DNA of 64,000 nt from Williamsia muralis (GTDB taxonomy: Bacteria > Actinomycetota > Actinomycetes > Mycobacteriales > Mycobacteriaceae), in the NCBI RefSeq assembly GCF_002735905.1, contig NZ_PEBD01000010.1, positions 1,550,001-1,614,000 on the forward strand, in the 5' to 3' direction. The position numbers were made by a program, and so were the translations under genes. Under the pieces are notes generated by a model. The model had not been told where the DNA came from, searched no databases, and was given only the letters and a program-made list of their open reading frames with translations. Below are positions 25,415 to 35,340 of the stretch, in pieces (position 1 is the stretch's first letter; the number at the start of each line of letters is the position of its first letter).

Positions 25415-27733
25415 TCACTCCCTCACACGCTCGAAAATGCCGACCGGCGTGGCCAGCCCCGACAGCGTCACATTACCGTCGACGTCAGTGCCGGTGATCT
25501 GCTCCCGCCACGTACCGGCGGGGAGATCGAGATGGGTCTGGGCCCATTGCTCGGCGTCGAGGCCGACGGTCCAGCGAGCTGCCGCGACGATCACTTCGAT
25601 CACCCCGGCCGTCGAGGTGCGACCGAAGGCCACCAGATGATCGGCGGCCGGACCGGTGCCCGACAGCGGCTCGTACCCACCGTAGACGAACACCTCCGGT
25701 CGGCGCCGGCGAAGGGTCAAGGCCGCCCGCACCATACGAGTCTTCGGGTGTTCGCCGTCGCGGGTGTAGTCCACCGCCCGGCGATTGTCCGGGTCGACGA
25801 GGGAATCGTCGAACCACTCGGTGCCCTGATAGACGTCCGGGATTCCGGGCAGCAACGACGCCAGCGCCTTCTGCGACAGAGCGTCGGATTCGATGTGAGG
25901 CAACATCTCCTGTACGAGCTGGGTGTACTCGGGCGCACACCGGCCGTCGAACGAGGCATCGATCCACGCATGTACGGCGCTCTCGAACTGTTCGTTCACG
26001 TCGGTCCACGTGGTGCCCACCCCGCCTTCGCGGATCGCCTTTGTGGCGTACTCGTGGAAACGGGTACGAAGGGCCCCGGTGATGACGCCGTCGACCGGCC
26101 AGATCCCGAACAGGTTCTGTCGCAAGAAGAGTCCGGTGACCCCGGCGGGCGCGGGGTTGCGGGACTCCGAGCGGTCGACAAAGTCGGTCCACCTCTGCGG
26201 GATCTGGGACAAGATGCCGATGCGTGCCCTGACGTCCTCACTCCGCTTGGTGTCGTGAGTCGACAATGAGGTCAGTGCCCGCGGCCAGTTCTCCGCCCGG
26301 GTCACGTTGGCGGCGTGGAAGTCGTCGATCAATTCACCGAAGGCAGCCGGGTCGCCGCCGACCTCCTGCAGGCTGACCAGCCGTGCGGTCCGGTAGAACA
26401 GGCAGTCCTCGACGCTCTTCGCGGTGACGGCGCCGCACACCTGGGCGAGCCGGCTGCGCGATTCGTCGTCGGTCGCCACTGCCGATGCGAGCAGTTCGAA
26501 AGCAGTTGCCAGGGCCGGCAACCGTTCTCGCTCACTTGCGATGACCGAATCCAGAGTTCCGGCGAGTATCGGATAGTCGGCGCGATAGACGCCCAGACCC
26601 GCGATCACCGCGCCGATCGCCGAATCGAGGTCGTCGTTCGAGAACACCTCGCCATCACGGGCCGTTGCGGTGATCGCTCGTCGCAGGCGGGCCCGTTCGG
26701 CAGGGAAGGTCTCGTCGAGGATCGACAGCTTGAGCTGTCGTTCCGCCGCGTGCAGCCACAGCTTGTCACCGCGATCACCGGTGTATTTCTGATGCAGCTG
26801 CCCGAGACCCGATTCACCGGTCGGGTCGATGAGCACCGCGCCCACCGACCGCATCGTCTCGTAGCCGGTGGTGCCGTCGACCGGGAGGCTCGGATCCAGA
26901 GGCTCGTCATGGGCAAGGATCTTCTCGATCAACAGGATCCGGTCCGGTCCGATGTCGGCACGCAGTCGGCGGAGATAGTCCTGGGGGGCCGCCAGACCGT
27001 CTGGGTGGTCGACGCGAAGACCGTCCACGAGGTCTTCCGCGACGAGTTGACGGATCAGGTCGTGGGTGGCCTGGTAGACGGCGGGGTCTTCCTGTCGCAA
27101 TCCCGCCAGACCATTGACGGAGAAGAAGCGGCGATAGCCGATGACGCCGATGTTCCACGGCACCAGCCGGTAATGCTGCCGGTCGTGGACTTCCTGGGCC
27201 GATTGGCCGCCTTCGGTGCCGGGGGCGAGAGGGAACCGGTGGTCGTAGAACGAGAGTTCTGGCTCGTCCCCGCTTGTGTCCACCTCGAGTGATGCCACGT
27301 CGTCGGCGGACCCGAGAACCGGCAACGCGATCTTGCCGTCGGCCCCGTTGTCCGCCGACCAGTCGATGTCGAAATAGTCGGCGTAACGAGACGTCCGACC
27401 GTTTCGCAACACGTCCCACCACCACGGGTTCTGCCGTGGGTCCTCGACGCCGGTGTGGTTGGGGACGATGTCGACGATCACACCGATGCCGCGTTCGGCT
27501 GCCGCCGAGCGCAGATCCCGCAATCCCTCGATTCCACCGAGCGACTCGGCGACCGCCGGCGGCGGAACCCAGTCGTACCCGTGGGTCGACCCCTGTTGGG
27601 CGGTCTGGATCGGCGACAGGTACAGATGGCTGACGCCCAGCCCTTCGATGTGGTCGAGCTGTTCAATTGCGTCGGCGAAGGTGAACTCGCCGTGCAGCTG
27701 AAGCCGGTAGGTGGCCGTCAGCGGCAGGATCAT
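25415..27733 (-). CDS. treY: Malto-oligosyltrehalose synthase
   Basis: 772 residues from ATG 27733, preceded by GGAG. GH13 enzyme that converts the reducing end of a maltodextrin to a trehalosyl unit by an intramolecular alpha-1,1 transfer; acts between TreX and TreZ. Opening segment ATYRLQL and HLYLSPI are diagnostic. Catalytic residues D242 (GLRVDHPDGL), E270 (ILLIEKILA) and D494 (STHDTKRSED) are present. Length is within the usual 750-800 range. Transcribed from treX towards treY, with a hairpin between the two genes. Confidence 0.95.
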   Translation of the reverse strand: MILPLTATYRLQLHGEFTFADAIEQLDHIEGLGVSHLYLSPIQTAQQGSTHGYDWVPPPAVAESLGGIEGLRDLRSAAAERGIGVIVDIVPNHTGVEDPRQNPWWWDVLRNGRTSRYADYFDIDWSADNGADGKIALPVLGSADDVASLEVDTSGDEPELSFYDHRFPLAPGTEGGQSAQEVHDRQHYRLVPWNIGVIGYRRFFSVNGLAGLRQEDPAVYQATHDLIRQLVAEDLVDGLRVDHPDGLAAPQDYLRRLRADIGPDRILLIEKILAHDEPLDPSLPVDGTTGYETMRSVGAVLIDPTGESGLGQLHQKYTGDRGDKLWLHAAERQLKLSILDETFPAERARLRRAITATARDGEVFSNDDLDSAIGAVIAGLGVYRADYPILAGTLDSVIASERERLPALATAFELLASAVATDDESRSRLAQVCGAVTAKSVEDCLFYRTARLVSLQEVGGDPAAFGELIDDFHAANVTRAENWPRALTSLSTHDTKRSEDVRARIGILSQIPQRWTDFVDRSESRNPAPAGVTGLFLRQNLFGIWPVDGVITGALRTRFHEYATKAIREGGVGTTWTDVNEQFESAVHAWIDASFDGRCAPEYTQLVQEMLPHIESDALSQKALASLLPGIPDVYQGTEWFDDSLVDPDNRRAVDYTRDGEHPKTRMVRAALTLRRRRPEVFVYGGYEPLSGTGPAADHLVAFGRTSTAGVIEVIVAAARWTVGLDAEQWAQTHLDLPAGTWREQITGTDVDGNVTLSGLATPVGIFERVRE

Positions 27734-27756
27734 GGGTACTCCAGCGGTTGTCGAGT

Positions 27757-27781
27757 TTGGCCGGTATCGGTGTCCGGCCAA
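27757..27781 (-). promoter_or_regulatory. Intercistronic hairpin between treX and treY
   Basis: TTGGCCGG (27757-27764) pairs perfectly with CCGGCCAA (27774-27781) across a nine-base loop. It sits 22 bases past the treX stop and ends 24 bases before the treY start. No T-run, so it may protect the treX message or partly attenuate treY rather than end transcription. Confidence 0.5.
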
Positions 27782-27803
27782 GGCGGTGGCACAAGATCGA
27801 AGA

Positions 27804-30335
27804 TCAATTCACTTTGCGGAGTACCAACAACGACCGTTCCCTAACCAACAGTGCGCTGCCGGCTTTCGCGTTGACCGTGCTCGAGCCGGTCGGGTGGGCG
27901 GTGTCGAGTTCGCCGGTCCACTCGTTGGCGTAGAAATCGGTCGGCACCCGGAAGACGATCGGTTCGTAGTGCGCGTTGAAGCACATCAAGAAATCGTCGT
28001 CGACAACCAGCCGTCCACGGACGTCCTTCTCGTTGATGCCGGATCCGTTCAGGAAGACGGCCAGGGATTTGCCGAAACCGCTGTCCCAGTCCTCCTCGGT
28101 CATCTCCTCGCCGCTGGGTGTGAGCCACGCGATGTCACGTGCCTGGTTACCCGACCGGATCGGCCGACCGGCGAAGAATCGGCGCCTGCGGAACACCGGA
28201 TGTGACGATCGCAGGGCGATGACCCGTCGGGTGAACTCGAGCAGATCCGAGTTCTTCTCTGCCAGTTGCCAATCCATCCATGCGATCGGGCCGTCCTGGC
28301 AGTAGACGTTGTTGTTGCCGTTCTGGGTCCGGCCGATCTCGTCACCGTGGGCGATCATCGGGGTGCCCTGGCTCAACATGAGGGTGGCCAGAATGTTGCG
28401 TTGCTGTCGCGCACGAAGGCGCTCGATGTCGGGGTCGTCGGTGGGACCTTCCACACCGCAGTTCCACGAACGGTTGTGACTTTCTCCGTCCCGGTTGTCC
28501 TCGCCGTTCGCCTCGTTGTGTTTCTCGTTGTAGGACACCAGGTCTCGCAGGGTGAAGCCGTCGTGCGCGGTGACGAAGTTGATGCTCGCGCTGGGGCGGC
28601 GCCCGGTTGCCTCGTAGAGGTCTGACGAGCCTGTCAGCCGCGATGCGAACTCTCCGAGTGTCGCGGGCTCGCCGCGCCAGTAGTCACGCACGGTGTCGCG
28701 GTACTGCCCGTTCCACTCGGTCCACAGGCCTGGGAAGTTGCCCACCTGGTAGCCGCCCTCGCCCACGTCCCACGGCTCCGCGATCAACTTCACCTGGCTG
28801 ACCACGGGATCCTGTTGCACCAGATCGAAGAAGGCTGACAACTTGTCGACGTCGTGCAGCTCGCGGGCGAGTGTCGAGGCGAGGTCGAAACGGAAACCGT
28901 CGACGTGCATCTCGAGCACCCAGTAACGGAGCGAGTCCATGATCAGCTGCAGCGTGTGCGGATGGCGCACGTTCAGACTGTTTCCGGTACCCGTGTAGTC
29001 CATGTAGTGCCAGGGTTCGCCGTCGACGAGTCGGTAATACGCCGCATTGTCGATGCCGCGGAATGCGATGCTCGGACCGCGATGGTTGCCCTCGGCAGTG
29101 TGGTTGTAGACCACATCGAGGATCACCTCGATCCCGGCCTCGTGGAATGCCCGCACCATCGCCTTGAACTCCGGAACCGCACCGCCGGCCCGCTGGTTGG
29201 CCGCGTAGTCGGCGTGGGGTGCCATGAAGCCGAAGCTGTTGTACCCCCAGTAATTTCGCAGACCCTGATCAAGCAGGGTCTGGTCCTGCAGGAACTGATG
29301 CACGGGCATCAGTTCGATGGCTGTGACACCCAACGAAGTGAGGTGGTCGATGATCGCCGGGTGGGCGAGCCCGGCGTAGGTTCCGCGGAGCTGTTCGGGC
29401 ACTTCGGGATGGGTTGCCGTCATGCCCTTGACGTGGGCTTCGTAGATGATGGTCTCGTAGTACGGGCGATTAGGAGACCGATCGTGCTGCCAGTCGAAGA
29501 ACGGGTTGATCACCACCGACGTCATCGTGTGGCCCAGCGAGTCGAGCCTGGGAGGTTCGCCGAACAGGGGGTCGGGCGTAGATTCTGGCCGCGGTCGGGG
29601 TGTGCGCTCCTGTGCGGGTGCTGCCGTGCCAGGGACTGTGTCATCCAGGGACTTGGGAGTGGTTGCGTCCGAGTCGGTTTCGCTGTCGGCGGACGAGTCT
29701 GTGAGCTGGTCTGACGGGGCGGCGTCGTCTGTCGACGCAGCGACATCAAGCGAAGCCCGCGTGTCGGTGTCGGTGTCGGTGTCGGGCTGAGGACTCGGGT
29801 CGTTGCCGCCGTCCGTGTCGGCCGTGGGCTCGGTCAGCACCTGTTCCTGCGGATGTTCCTCCAGCACGATCGGGTACGAGTACAGGGAAGCGTCGCCGTC
29901 GAACTCGCCATGGAATGCCTTGCCGTACGGATCGACCAACAGCTTGGAGGGGTCGCAGCGATGGCCCTGACGAGGGTCATAGGGGCCGTGGACCCGATAG
30001 CCGTAGAGCTGACCGGGCGATATCGACGGCAGGTACGCGTGCCAGACGTAGCCATCGACCTCCTCGAGGGGTACGCGCGTCTCAGACCCGTCAGGACCGA
30101 TCAGGCACAGGTCCACGGCGGTGGCCACCTCGGAGAAGAGCGAGAAGTTGGTACCCGCTCCGTCGAACGTCGCGCCGAGGGGATATGCACTACCCGGCCA
30201 CACCATCAGCTCCTCGATCACGCCGCCCGTGGCGCCGGCGGTGGTGCCGTGAACCGCCACCGCGACGTCGTGAGAGGCGGTCGAATCGTCCACGGTTCTG
30301 GCGGACGACGCGTCGCTTCTGGGGGTTGATGTCAT
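27804..30335 (-). CDS. treX: Glycogen debranching enzyme (isoamylase type) with acidic insertion
   Basis: 843 residues from ATG 30335 (GAGGG five bases upstream; GTG 30341 is an in-frame alternative). GH13 isoamylase: N-terminal CBM48-type domain with PLGATFDGAGTNFSLFS, then the barrel with D484 (DGFRFDLAST), E520 (LIAEPWDVG) and D592 (TAHDGFTLRD). It removes branches from glycogen to provide maltodextrins for TreY. Unusual: about 100 residues (about 163-262) of Asp/Thr/Ser/Pro-rich, probably disordered sequence, interrupt the N-terminal region just before GHTMTSVVINPFFDW, including a DTDTDTDT run. The first 40 residues are also low complexity. Family members are normally about 700-720 residues. 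Confidence 0.93.
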   Translation of the reverse strand: MTSTPRSDASSARTVDDSTASHDVAVAVHGTTAGATGGVIEELMVWPGSAYPLGATFDGAGTNFSLFSEVATAVDLCLIGPDGSETRVPLEEVDGYVWHAYLPSISPGQLYGYRVHGPYDPRQGHRCDPSKLLVDPYGKAFHGEFDGDASLYSYPIVLEEHPQEQVLTEPTADTDGGNDPSPQPDTDTDTDTRASLDVAASTDDAAPSDQLTDSSADSETDSDATTPKSLDDTVPGTAAPAQERTPRPRPESTPDPLFGEPPRLDSLGHTMTSVVINPFFDWQHDRSPNRPYYETIIYEAHVKGMTATHPEVPEQLRGTYAGLAHPAIIDHLTSLGVTAIELMPVHQFLQDQTLLDQGLRNYWGYNSFGFMAPHADYAANQRAGGAVPEFKAMVRAFHEAGIEVILDVVYNHTAEGNHRGPSIAFRGIDNAAYYRLVDGEPWHYMDYTGTGNSLNVRHPHTLQLIMDSLRYWVLEMHVDGFRFDLASTLARELHDVDKLSAFFDLVQQDPVVSQVKLIAEPWDVGEGGYQVGNFPGLWTEWNGQYRDTVRDYWRGEPATLGEFASRLTGSSDLYEATGRRPSASINFVTAHDGFTLRDLVSYNEKHNEANGEDNRDGESHNRSWNCGVEGPTDDPDIERLRARQQRNILATLMLSQGTPMIAHGDEIGRTQNGNNNVYCQDGPIAWMDWQLAEKNSDLLEFTRRVIALRSSHPVFRRRRFFAGRPIRSGNQARDIAWLTPSGEEMTEEDWDSGFGKSLAVFLNGSGINEKDVRGRLVVDDDFLMCFNAHYEPIVFRVPTDFYANEWTGELDTAHPTGSSTVNAKAGSALLVRERSLLVLRKVN
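29761..29784. repeat. Hexanucleotide microsatellite (GTGTCG) x4 within treX
   Basis: Four perfect tandem copies of GTGTCG on the plus strand encode the alternating Asp-Thr run in the acidic insertion of TreX. Being in-frame, copy-number change would alter length without a frameshift. Confidence 0.85.
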
Positions 30336-30387
30336 GGGCACCCTCGCATTTTCATGTTGATGACCCTACTGTTCGCGGAGGCCCGCG

Positions 30388-30400
30388 GCACTGTCAGTGC
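30388..30400. promoter_or_regulatory. Palindrome GCACTG-T-CAGTGC upstream of treX
   Basis: A 13-base perfect dyad lies 53 bases upstream of treX and 40 bases downstream of the acyltransferase stop, both genes being on the minus strand. As RNA it can form GCACT-GTC-AGTGC-type stems and terminate the acyltransferase message; as DNA it could be an operator for treX-treY. The two cannot be told apart here. Confidence 0.3.
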
Positions 30401-30440
30401 GGAGCCATCGCACCAGATCACCGGAAGAGTAGAGGGTGCT

Positions 30441-32669
30441 TCAGGTCCAGGGCAGCGCGGCTTGCATCTGACGTTGCAGTTCGGCTGTGAGACTGCGCAC
30501 ATAGGTCGCGCTCAGGTGATGCCAGTCGTGGTAGACGGTGATGTTCCCGACCACGGCAGGGCAGGTCGTGTCGTTGCACATGCCGTCCGTCAGGTCGAGC
30601 GGCAAGACGTTCGGGTGGTCCGCGACGATGTCGAGCGTGGGGTTCGTCGGCGCGAAGGAGGCGGAACGCGCGGTGTCGCAGTTGTCGCTGTCGCGGGTGT
30701 TGGCCAGGCAGTCCGGGGTGTTGATCGGTCCGTCGGCGTTGTGGGGCCACGAGCTGTCGCGTATCCCGAGGATGGGGATGTTCGCCTGGGCGAACTGGTC
30801 GAAGATCGGCAGGTAGTCGCCGGGCACCCAGTCGCCGGGGCCGTCGTCGCGCGGCCGGGTTGTGTTGGTGAACAGTGCATCCGGCTTGTCGGCGATGATC
30901 TGCGGGACCACTTTCTGGACCCAGTCATGACACTGCGGATAGGGAACTCCGCGTTGCTTCGGCACCAGCTCGGTGGACAGCGGACAGCCCATCTTCAGAT
31001 ATGTCTTCACCTTGAAGTGGTTCTGTTTGCCGATGATGTCGAGCGCCGTGATCCAGTATTCCGCGTGCGAGCCACCTGCAAGCGCAATCGTCTTGGTGGC
31101 CAACGGATCGCCGTACACCCCGACGTGCACCCCGGTGTCGTCGAAGTCGCTGATGTGGCCGTTGAACGAGGTCACCGGCAGGTCGTTGACGACCTGTAGT
31201 GCAGATGGCTGGGGGTCGACGTGGGGGACCGGGGCGTTGTCGAGGAGCGCCCGGGCACCGGGATAGACACGGGGATCGAGCTTCGTGGTGTCTACCGTCA
31301 TGTGGGTGACGTGGTAGTCCCAGGCCTTGAAACCGACCGTCATCACCACCGCGCTCACGATCAGCACGCTGGTCACCACGGTGGTGTAGTCCAGGAGTCT
31401 GGACCGCCACGGGTTCACCGTGGCTGCGTGCGCCGGGTGGTGTTGACGCGTCGGGGTGCCCTTGTGCGGCGGATCTTCTTTGTGGATCGACACCGACCGG
31501 GGTGCTCGCAGTGGCTCTTCGATGTACCGCTTGGTCAGCCACGCCATCGCGATGGACACCGCGATGAGAGCGGTTCCCTCGACGATCGACGCATGGTTCT
31601 TGTCACGCCACGTCAGGTAGAAGATCAGCAGCGGCCAGTGCCACAGGTAGAGGGAATAGGAGATCGACCCCAGCCACACCATCTGTCGGGCGGACAGTGC
31701 GTGATTGACAACCGGTTGTCCCGACTTCGGGCCGTGCTGCAGCGCTGTCGCACCCGACCAGATGATGGCGAGCGTCGACAGCACGGGAACCAGCGCCCAC
31801 GGTCCGGGATACTGCTCGACACCCACGATCCACCAGCCACAAGTGATGATCAGTCCCAGGGCGGCGACTGCGACGACATTGCGGATGACATTGGGAACCC
31901 GGAACTTCGGCATCCAGACGGCGAGCAGACCGCCGGCGAGCGGCTCCCACACGCGGGAGATGGTGTCGTAGTAGTTGAACTGCTGGTTGACGTCCATCCG
32001 CATGTGCGCCCAATAGAACGACACGGCGGCCACCCCGAGGAGCGATACGCCGATCAGGATGCGGATGACCGTGGGGTCGGCCAGCTTGCGTACTCCGGCA
32101 CGCACCAGCACCGTGATGATCCCGGCGACCGCCAGGGCGGTGAGCATGGTCAGCACGAAGAACTGGCCCTGTACCGACATCGACCACAGATGCTGCAGAG
32201 GACTGTTCGCCGAACTGGCCGCCGTGTAGTCCTGCGAATTGAACGCCAGATGCCAGTTCTGGTAGTAGAACAGGCTCGCTATGACCTCTTGGCCCGTCGC
32301 CCGCCAGCGGGTCTCGGGGAAGATGAGCAACGTACCGAGGCTGATGACGACCAGGATCGCGACCAGCGCGGGCAGCAGTCGCCTGCCGAGCCGGGTCAGT
32401 CGTTTGACCGGGTTGATCGCGGGCCAGAGTCCGGCCTGATCGTTCTGTGCGCTGACGATGACGTGCCGCAGCAGCGAGCCGACAAAGAAGTACCCCGACA
32501 GGGTGAGGAACACGTCGACACCGCCGGACACCCGCCCGAACCAGATGTGGAAGCACGCCACCAGGACGATGGCCAGGCCCCGCAGACCGTCGAGGTCGGT
32601 GCGGTAACTGGGGACCGTGTCGGCGGGTACCGCCGGTGGCCTCTTCTCAACGCTGGGTGCGGCTGTCAA
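30441..32669 (-). CDS. Membrane acyltransferase 3 with C-terminal SGNH hydrolase domain (OatA-like)
   Basis: 742 residues. The N-terminal half (about 20-390) is an acyltransferase-3 domain with about ten membrane segments; YRTDLDGLRGLAIVLV and H41 (CFHIWFGRVSGGVDVF) are signatures. One more membrane segment (about 428-447) leads to an outer SGNH domain with catalytic S534 (AGGSHAEYW) and the D715-x-x-H718 pair (YHDWHHLS). Such proteins carry acyl groups across the membrane and attach them to peptidoglycan, polysaccharide or lipids. Start is TTG 32669 after GAGAG; no better start exists. Homologous to the gene next to treX in M. tuberculosis (Rv1565c). The acyl acceptor is unknown. Confidence 0.88.
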   Translation of the reverse strand: MTAAPSVEKRPPAVPADTVPSYRTDLDGLRGLAIVLVACFHIWFGRVSGGVDVFLTLSGYFFVGSLLRHVIVSAQNDQAGLWPAINPVKRLTRLGRRLLPALVAILVVISLGTLLIFPETRWRATGQEVIASLFYYQNWHLAFNSQDYTAASSANSPLQHLWSMSVQGQFFVLTMLTALAVAGIITVLVRAGVRKLADPTVIRILIGVSLLGVAAVSFYWAHMRMDVNQQFNYYDTISRVWEPLAGGLLAVWMPKFRVPNVIRNVVAVAALGLIITCGWWIVGVEQYPGPWALVPVLSTLAIIWSGATALQHGPKSGQPVVNHALSARQMVWLGSISYSLYLWHWPLLIFYLTWRDKNHASIVEGTALIAVSIAMAWLTKRYIEEPLRAPRSVSIHKEDPPHKGTPTRQHHPAHAATVNPWRSRLLDYTTVVTSVLIVSAVVMTVGFKAWDYHVTHMTVDTTKLDPRVYPGARALLDNAPVPHVDPQPSALQVVNDLPVTSFNGHISDFDDTGVHVGVYGDPLATKTIALAGGSHAEYWITALDIIGKQNHFKVKTYLKMGCPLSTELVPKQRGVPYPQCHDWVQKVVPQIIADKPDALFTNTTRPRDDGPGDWVPGDYLPIFDQFAQANIPILGIRDSSWPHNADGPINTPDCLANTRDSDNCDTARSASFAPTNPTLDIVADHPNVLPLDLTDGMCNDTTCPAVVGNITVYHDWHHLSATYVRSLTAELQRQMQAALPWT

Positions 32670-32800
32670 CTGCTCTCTAGTCTCACTTGTCCGGTGGCGC
32701 TGAAATCGGTGTCGTCACAGCATCGGGGTGGGCGGTTCCGGCACGTAATCTACCTGCTGCACCTTAGAATCCCCGGCCTGGAACGCCGCGGCGCGCTCAT

Positions 32801-32806
32801 TAGGGT
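32801..32806 (+). promoter_or_regulatory. bioA: Possible leaderless-type -10 element for bioA
   Basis: TAGGGT (TANNNT pattern) ends six bases before the GTG at 32813, the spacing seen for leaderless mRNAs in actinobacteria. A second -10-like TAGAAT lies at 32765-32770 and would give a short leader instead. Neither has a good -35 hexamer. Confidence 0.3.
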
Positions 32807-32812
32807 GGGTAG

Positions 32813-34159
32813 GTGCCCACATTGCCCGAATCTCAGATCAATCGGCCTCCCATGGCGGAAGAACAGATCACCCGGGTCGACTCGGAGATGATCTGGCATC
32901 CGTACGGGACCATGCCCCATCCGGACCCCGTTCCCCGCGTCGTCCGATCTGCGTCGGGTGTCCGCCTGACCTTTGCGGACGGGACCACGGTCGTCGACGG
33001 TATGAGTTCGTGGTGGGCCGCGATCCACGGCTACCGGAACCCGGTGCTCGACGCTGCGGCACGCACCCAGCTCGACTCGATGGCGCATGTGATGTTCGGT
33101 GGCCTCACCCACGAACCTGCAGCCAGGCTCGCCGAGCTGCTCGTGGAGATAACCCCCGATCCGTTGCAGACCGTGTTCTTCTGCGACTCCGGGTCGGTGT
33201 CGGTCGAGGTCGCGGTCAAGATGGCCCTGCAGTACTGGCGGGCCCGGGGTGAAGCCGGCCGCACCCGCCTGCTGACGTGGCGCGGCGGCTACCACGGCGA
33301 CACGTTCACCCCCATGAGCGTCTGTGACCCCGACGGCGGGATGCACTCGCTGTGGACCGACGTGCTCGCCAGTCAGGTGTTCGCATCGGCGCCGCCGTCC
33401 GAGTTCAGCGTGGAGTACGTCACAGAGCTCGAAGACCTCGTGTCCGAGCATCGTGGTGAACTCGCCGCCGTGATCGTCGAACCGGTGGTCCAAGGTGCCG
33501 GCGGGATGCGATTTCACGATCCCCGTTATCTCGGCGAACTGCGCCGGATCTGTGATGAGCAGGGAGTGCTCCTCATCTTCGACGAGATCGCCACGGGGTT
33601 CGGCCGGACCGGAGAGTTGTTCGCCGCCGACCATGCCGGCGTGTCCCCGGACATCATGTGCATCGGCAAAGCGCTCACCGGTGGCTATCTGTCCATGGCA
33701 GCAGCGTTGTGTACCCGCGACATCGCCGACACGATCTCGAGGTCCGATGTCGGGGTGCTGGCACACGGGCCCACATTCATGGCGAACCCGCTCACGTGTG
33801 CGGTGGCCGTGGCATCCACCGAACTGCTACTCGCGTCCGGGTGGCGCGATCGGGTCGCCCACATCGCCGATCGACTACGGGAAGGACTCGGCCCTCTCGC
33901 CGACCTCCCTGGCGTCCGTGACGTCCGGGTGCAGGGCGCGATCGGGGTGGTGCAACTCGATGACCCCGTCGACATGGCTGCGGCGACGAACGCCGCGGTG
34001 TCGGCGGGGGTGTGGCTACGGCCGTTCCGCGACAACATCTACACGATGCCTCCGTATGTGTGTACCGACGAGGACCTGGACGTTCTGATCGGCGGGGTGT
34101 CGGCTGCGGTCCGTGCCTGCACGACTCAACCCTCGCCCGCCGCAGCCGAAGCGCTGTGA
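32813..34159 (+). CDS. bioA: Adenosylmethionine-8-amino-7-oxononanoate aminotransferase
   Basis: 448 residues, PLP class III aminotransferase making 7,8-diaminopelargonate (DAPA) from KAPA with SAM as amino donor. [13 protein letters not shown] is characteristic of BioA, as is [13 protein letters not shown]; the PLP lysine is K286 ([14 protein letters not shown]) and the ring-binding aspartate lies in [14 protein letters not shown]. Start GTG 32813 has a GGGTGGGTAG stretch before it and a -10-like TAGGGT; ATG 32852 is an alternative that would remove 13 residues. First gene of bioA-bioF-bioD. Confidence 0.94.
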   Translation: MPTLPESQINRPPMAEEQITRVDSEMIWHPYGTMPHPDPVPRVVRSASGVRLTFADGTTVVDGMSSWWAAIHGYRNPVLDAAARTQLDSMAHVMFGGLTHEPAARLAELLVEITPDPLQTVFFCDSGSVSVEVAVKMALQYWRARGEAGRTRLLTWRGGYHGDTFTPMSVCDPDGGMHSLWTDVLASQVFASAPPSEFSVEYVTELEDLVSEHRGELAAVIVEPVVQGAGGMRFHDPRYLGELRRICDEQGVLLIFDEIATGFGRTGELFAADHAGVSPDIMCIGKALTGGYLSMAAALCTRDIADTISRSDVGVLAHGPTFMANPLTCAVAVASTELLLASGWRDRVAHIADRLREGLGPLADLPGVRDVRVQGAIGVVQLDDPVDMAAATNAAVSAGVWLRPFRDNIYTMPPYVCTDEDLDVLIGGVSAAVRACTTQPSPAAAEAL

Positions 34160-35337
34160 GACTCTGTTCGTCAGTGAAACCACTTGCCCCGACCGACAGA
34201 AGCACCGATTCGGACAGCGCCCTGGACTGGCTGGCCGAGGCTGCCGACGTCCGTGAGGTCGCGGGGTTGCACCGCACGTTGGTGCCTCGCGCGGCCGATA
34301 ACGCGCTGATCAATCTGGCGTCCAACGACTATCTCGGTCTCTCCTGCGATCCCCGGGTCCTGGCCGGCGCACACGCGGCGCTCGACACCTGGGGTGCGGG
34401 CTCCACGTCGTCGCGCCTGGTCACCGGCACCACGTCCCTGCACGAGGCGCTGGAGAGGGATCTGGCCGAGTTCCTCGGTTACCCGGCGGCGCTGGTCTTC
34501 TCGTCGGGCTATCTCGGCAACGTTGGCGCGGTGGCCGCTCTGATGGGCCGGGGAGACGTGATCATCAGCGACGGTGGCGCCCACGCATCGCTGATCGATG
34601 GCTGCCGGCTCTCACGCGCACGAGTGGTGGTGGTCGATCGTGGCGACCACGAGGCCGTCAGGCGCGAGCTTGCCGAACGCAGCGAACAGCGGGCCATGAT
34701 CGTCACCGATTCGGTCTACTCGATCGACGGTCAGATCGCGCCGGTTGCCGAGTTGTACGCCGCGGCCCGCGAGCACGGAGCGATTCTGTTGGTGGACGAG
34801 GCGCATGCGTTGGGCGTCCGTGGCTCCGGCGGGCGCGGCGTGCTGGACGAGGTGGGTCTGGCCGGCGCCCCTGATCTGGTGACCACCACAGTGCTCTCGA
34901 AATCCCTTGGCGCACAAGGGGGAGTGGTGCTCGGTACAGAGGCGGTCCGCGACCACCTCATCGACCGGGCCCGTAGCTTCATCTTCGACACCGGGCTGGC
35001 GCCGGCCGCGGCGGGAGCCGCCCAGGCCGCCCTCGCGGTGCTCCGCGACGAACCGGGTCTGTCCGAACGGGTACGGGCGAACGCGGCACTGCTGGCGCAC
35101 TTGTGTGGCGGCGAACCGCCAGAGGCCGCGGTCGTCTCCATCATTGTGGGCGATCCGGCGCAGGCTCTGCTGGCGGCGCAACGGTGTCGCGAACAGGGCG
35201 TGCTGGTCGGGTGTTTCCGGCCGCCGTCGGTACCGCCTGGAACTTCTCGCCTGCGTCTCACCGTGCGCGCCGACCTCACCGACGACGACATCCGCACGGT
35301 GGCCGGCGCGGTGACCTCCGTGCTGAACGGACTCTGA
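34156..35337 (+). CDS. bioF: 8-amino-7-oxononanoate synthase
   Basis: 393 residues from GTG 34156, which overlaps the bioA stop (GTGA); GTG 34174 is a possible later start. PLP alpha-oxoamine synthase condensing pimeloyl-ACP/CoA with L-alanine to KAPA. PLP lysine K249 lies in [13 protein letters not shown], the PLP-binding aspartate in [11 protein letters not shown], and [10 protein letters not shown] is the family's N-terminal signature. Coupled to bioA upstream and followed three bases later by bioD. Confidence 0.93.
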   Translation: MRLCSSVKPLAPTDRSTDSDSALDWLAEAADVREVAGLHRTLVPRAADNALINLASNDYLGLSCDPRVLAGAHAALDTWGAGSTSSRLVTGTTSLHEALERDLAEFLGYPAALVFSSGYLGNVGAVAALMGRGDVIISDGGAHASLIDGCRLSRARVVVVDRGDHEAVRRELAERSEQRAMIVTDSVYSIDGQIAPVAELYAAAREHGAILLVDEAHALGVRGSGGRGVLDEVGLAGAPDLVTTTVLSKSLGAQGGVVLGTEAVRDHLIDRARSFIFDTGLAPAAAGAAQAALAVLRDEPGLSERVRANAALLAHLCGGEPPEAAVVSIIVGDPAQALLAAQRCREQGVLVGCFRPPSVPPGTSRLRLTVRADLTDDDIRTVAGAVTSVLNGL

Positions 35338-35340
35338 CCC

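Noticed and set aside
29761-29784. CRISPR or mobile-element repeat
   Set aside because: The (GTGTCG)x4 repeat is a short in-frame microsatellite inside treX, without spacers or a terminal inverted repeat.
31221-32891. Long open frame (556 codons) on the plus strand
   Set aside because: It is antisense to the acyltransferase, whose protein has clear membrane segments and catalytic residues. The antisense translation is Arg/Gly/His-rich with no domain; long shadows are expected at this GC content.
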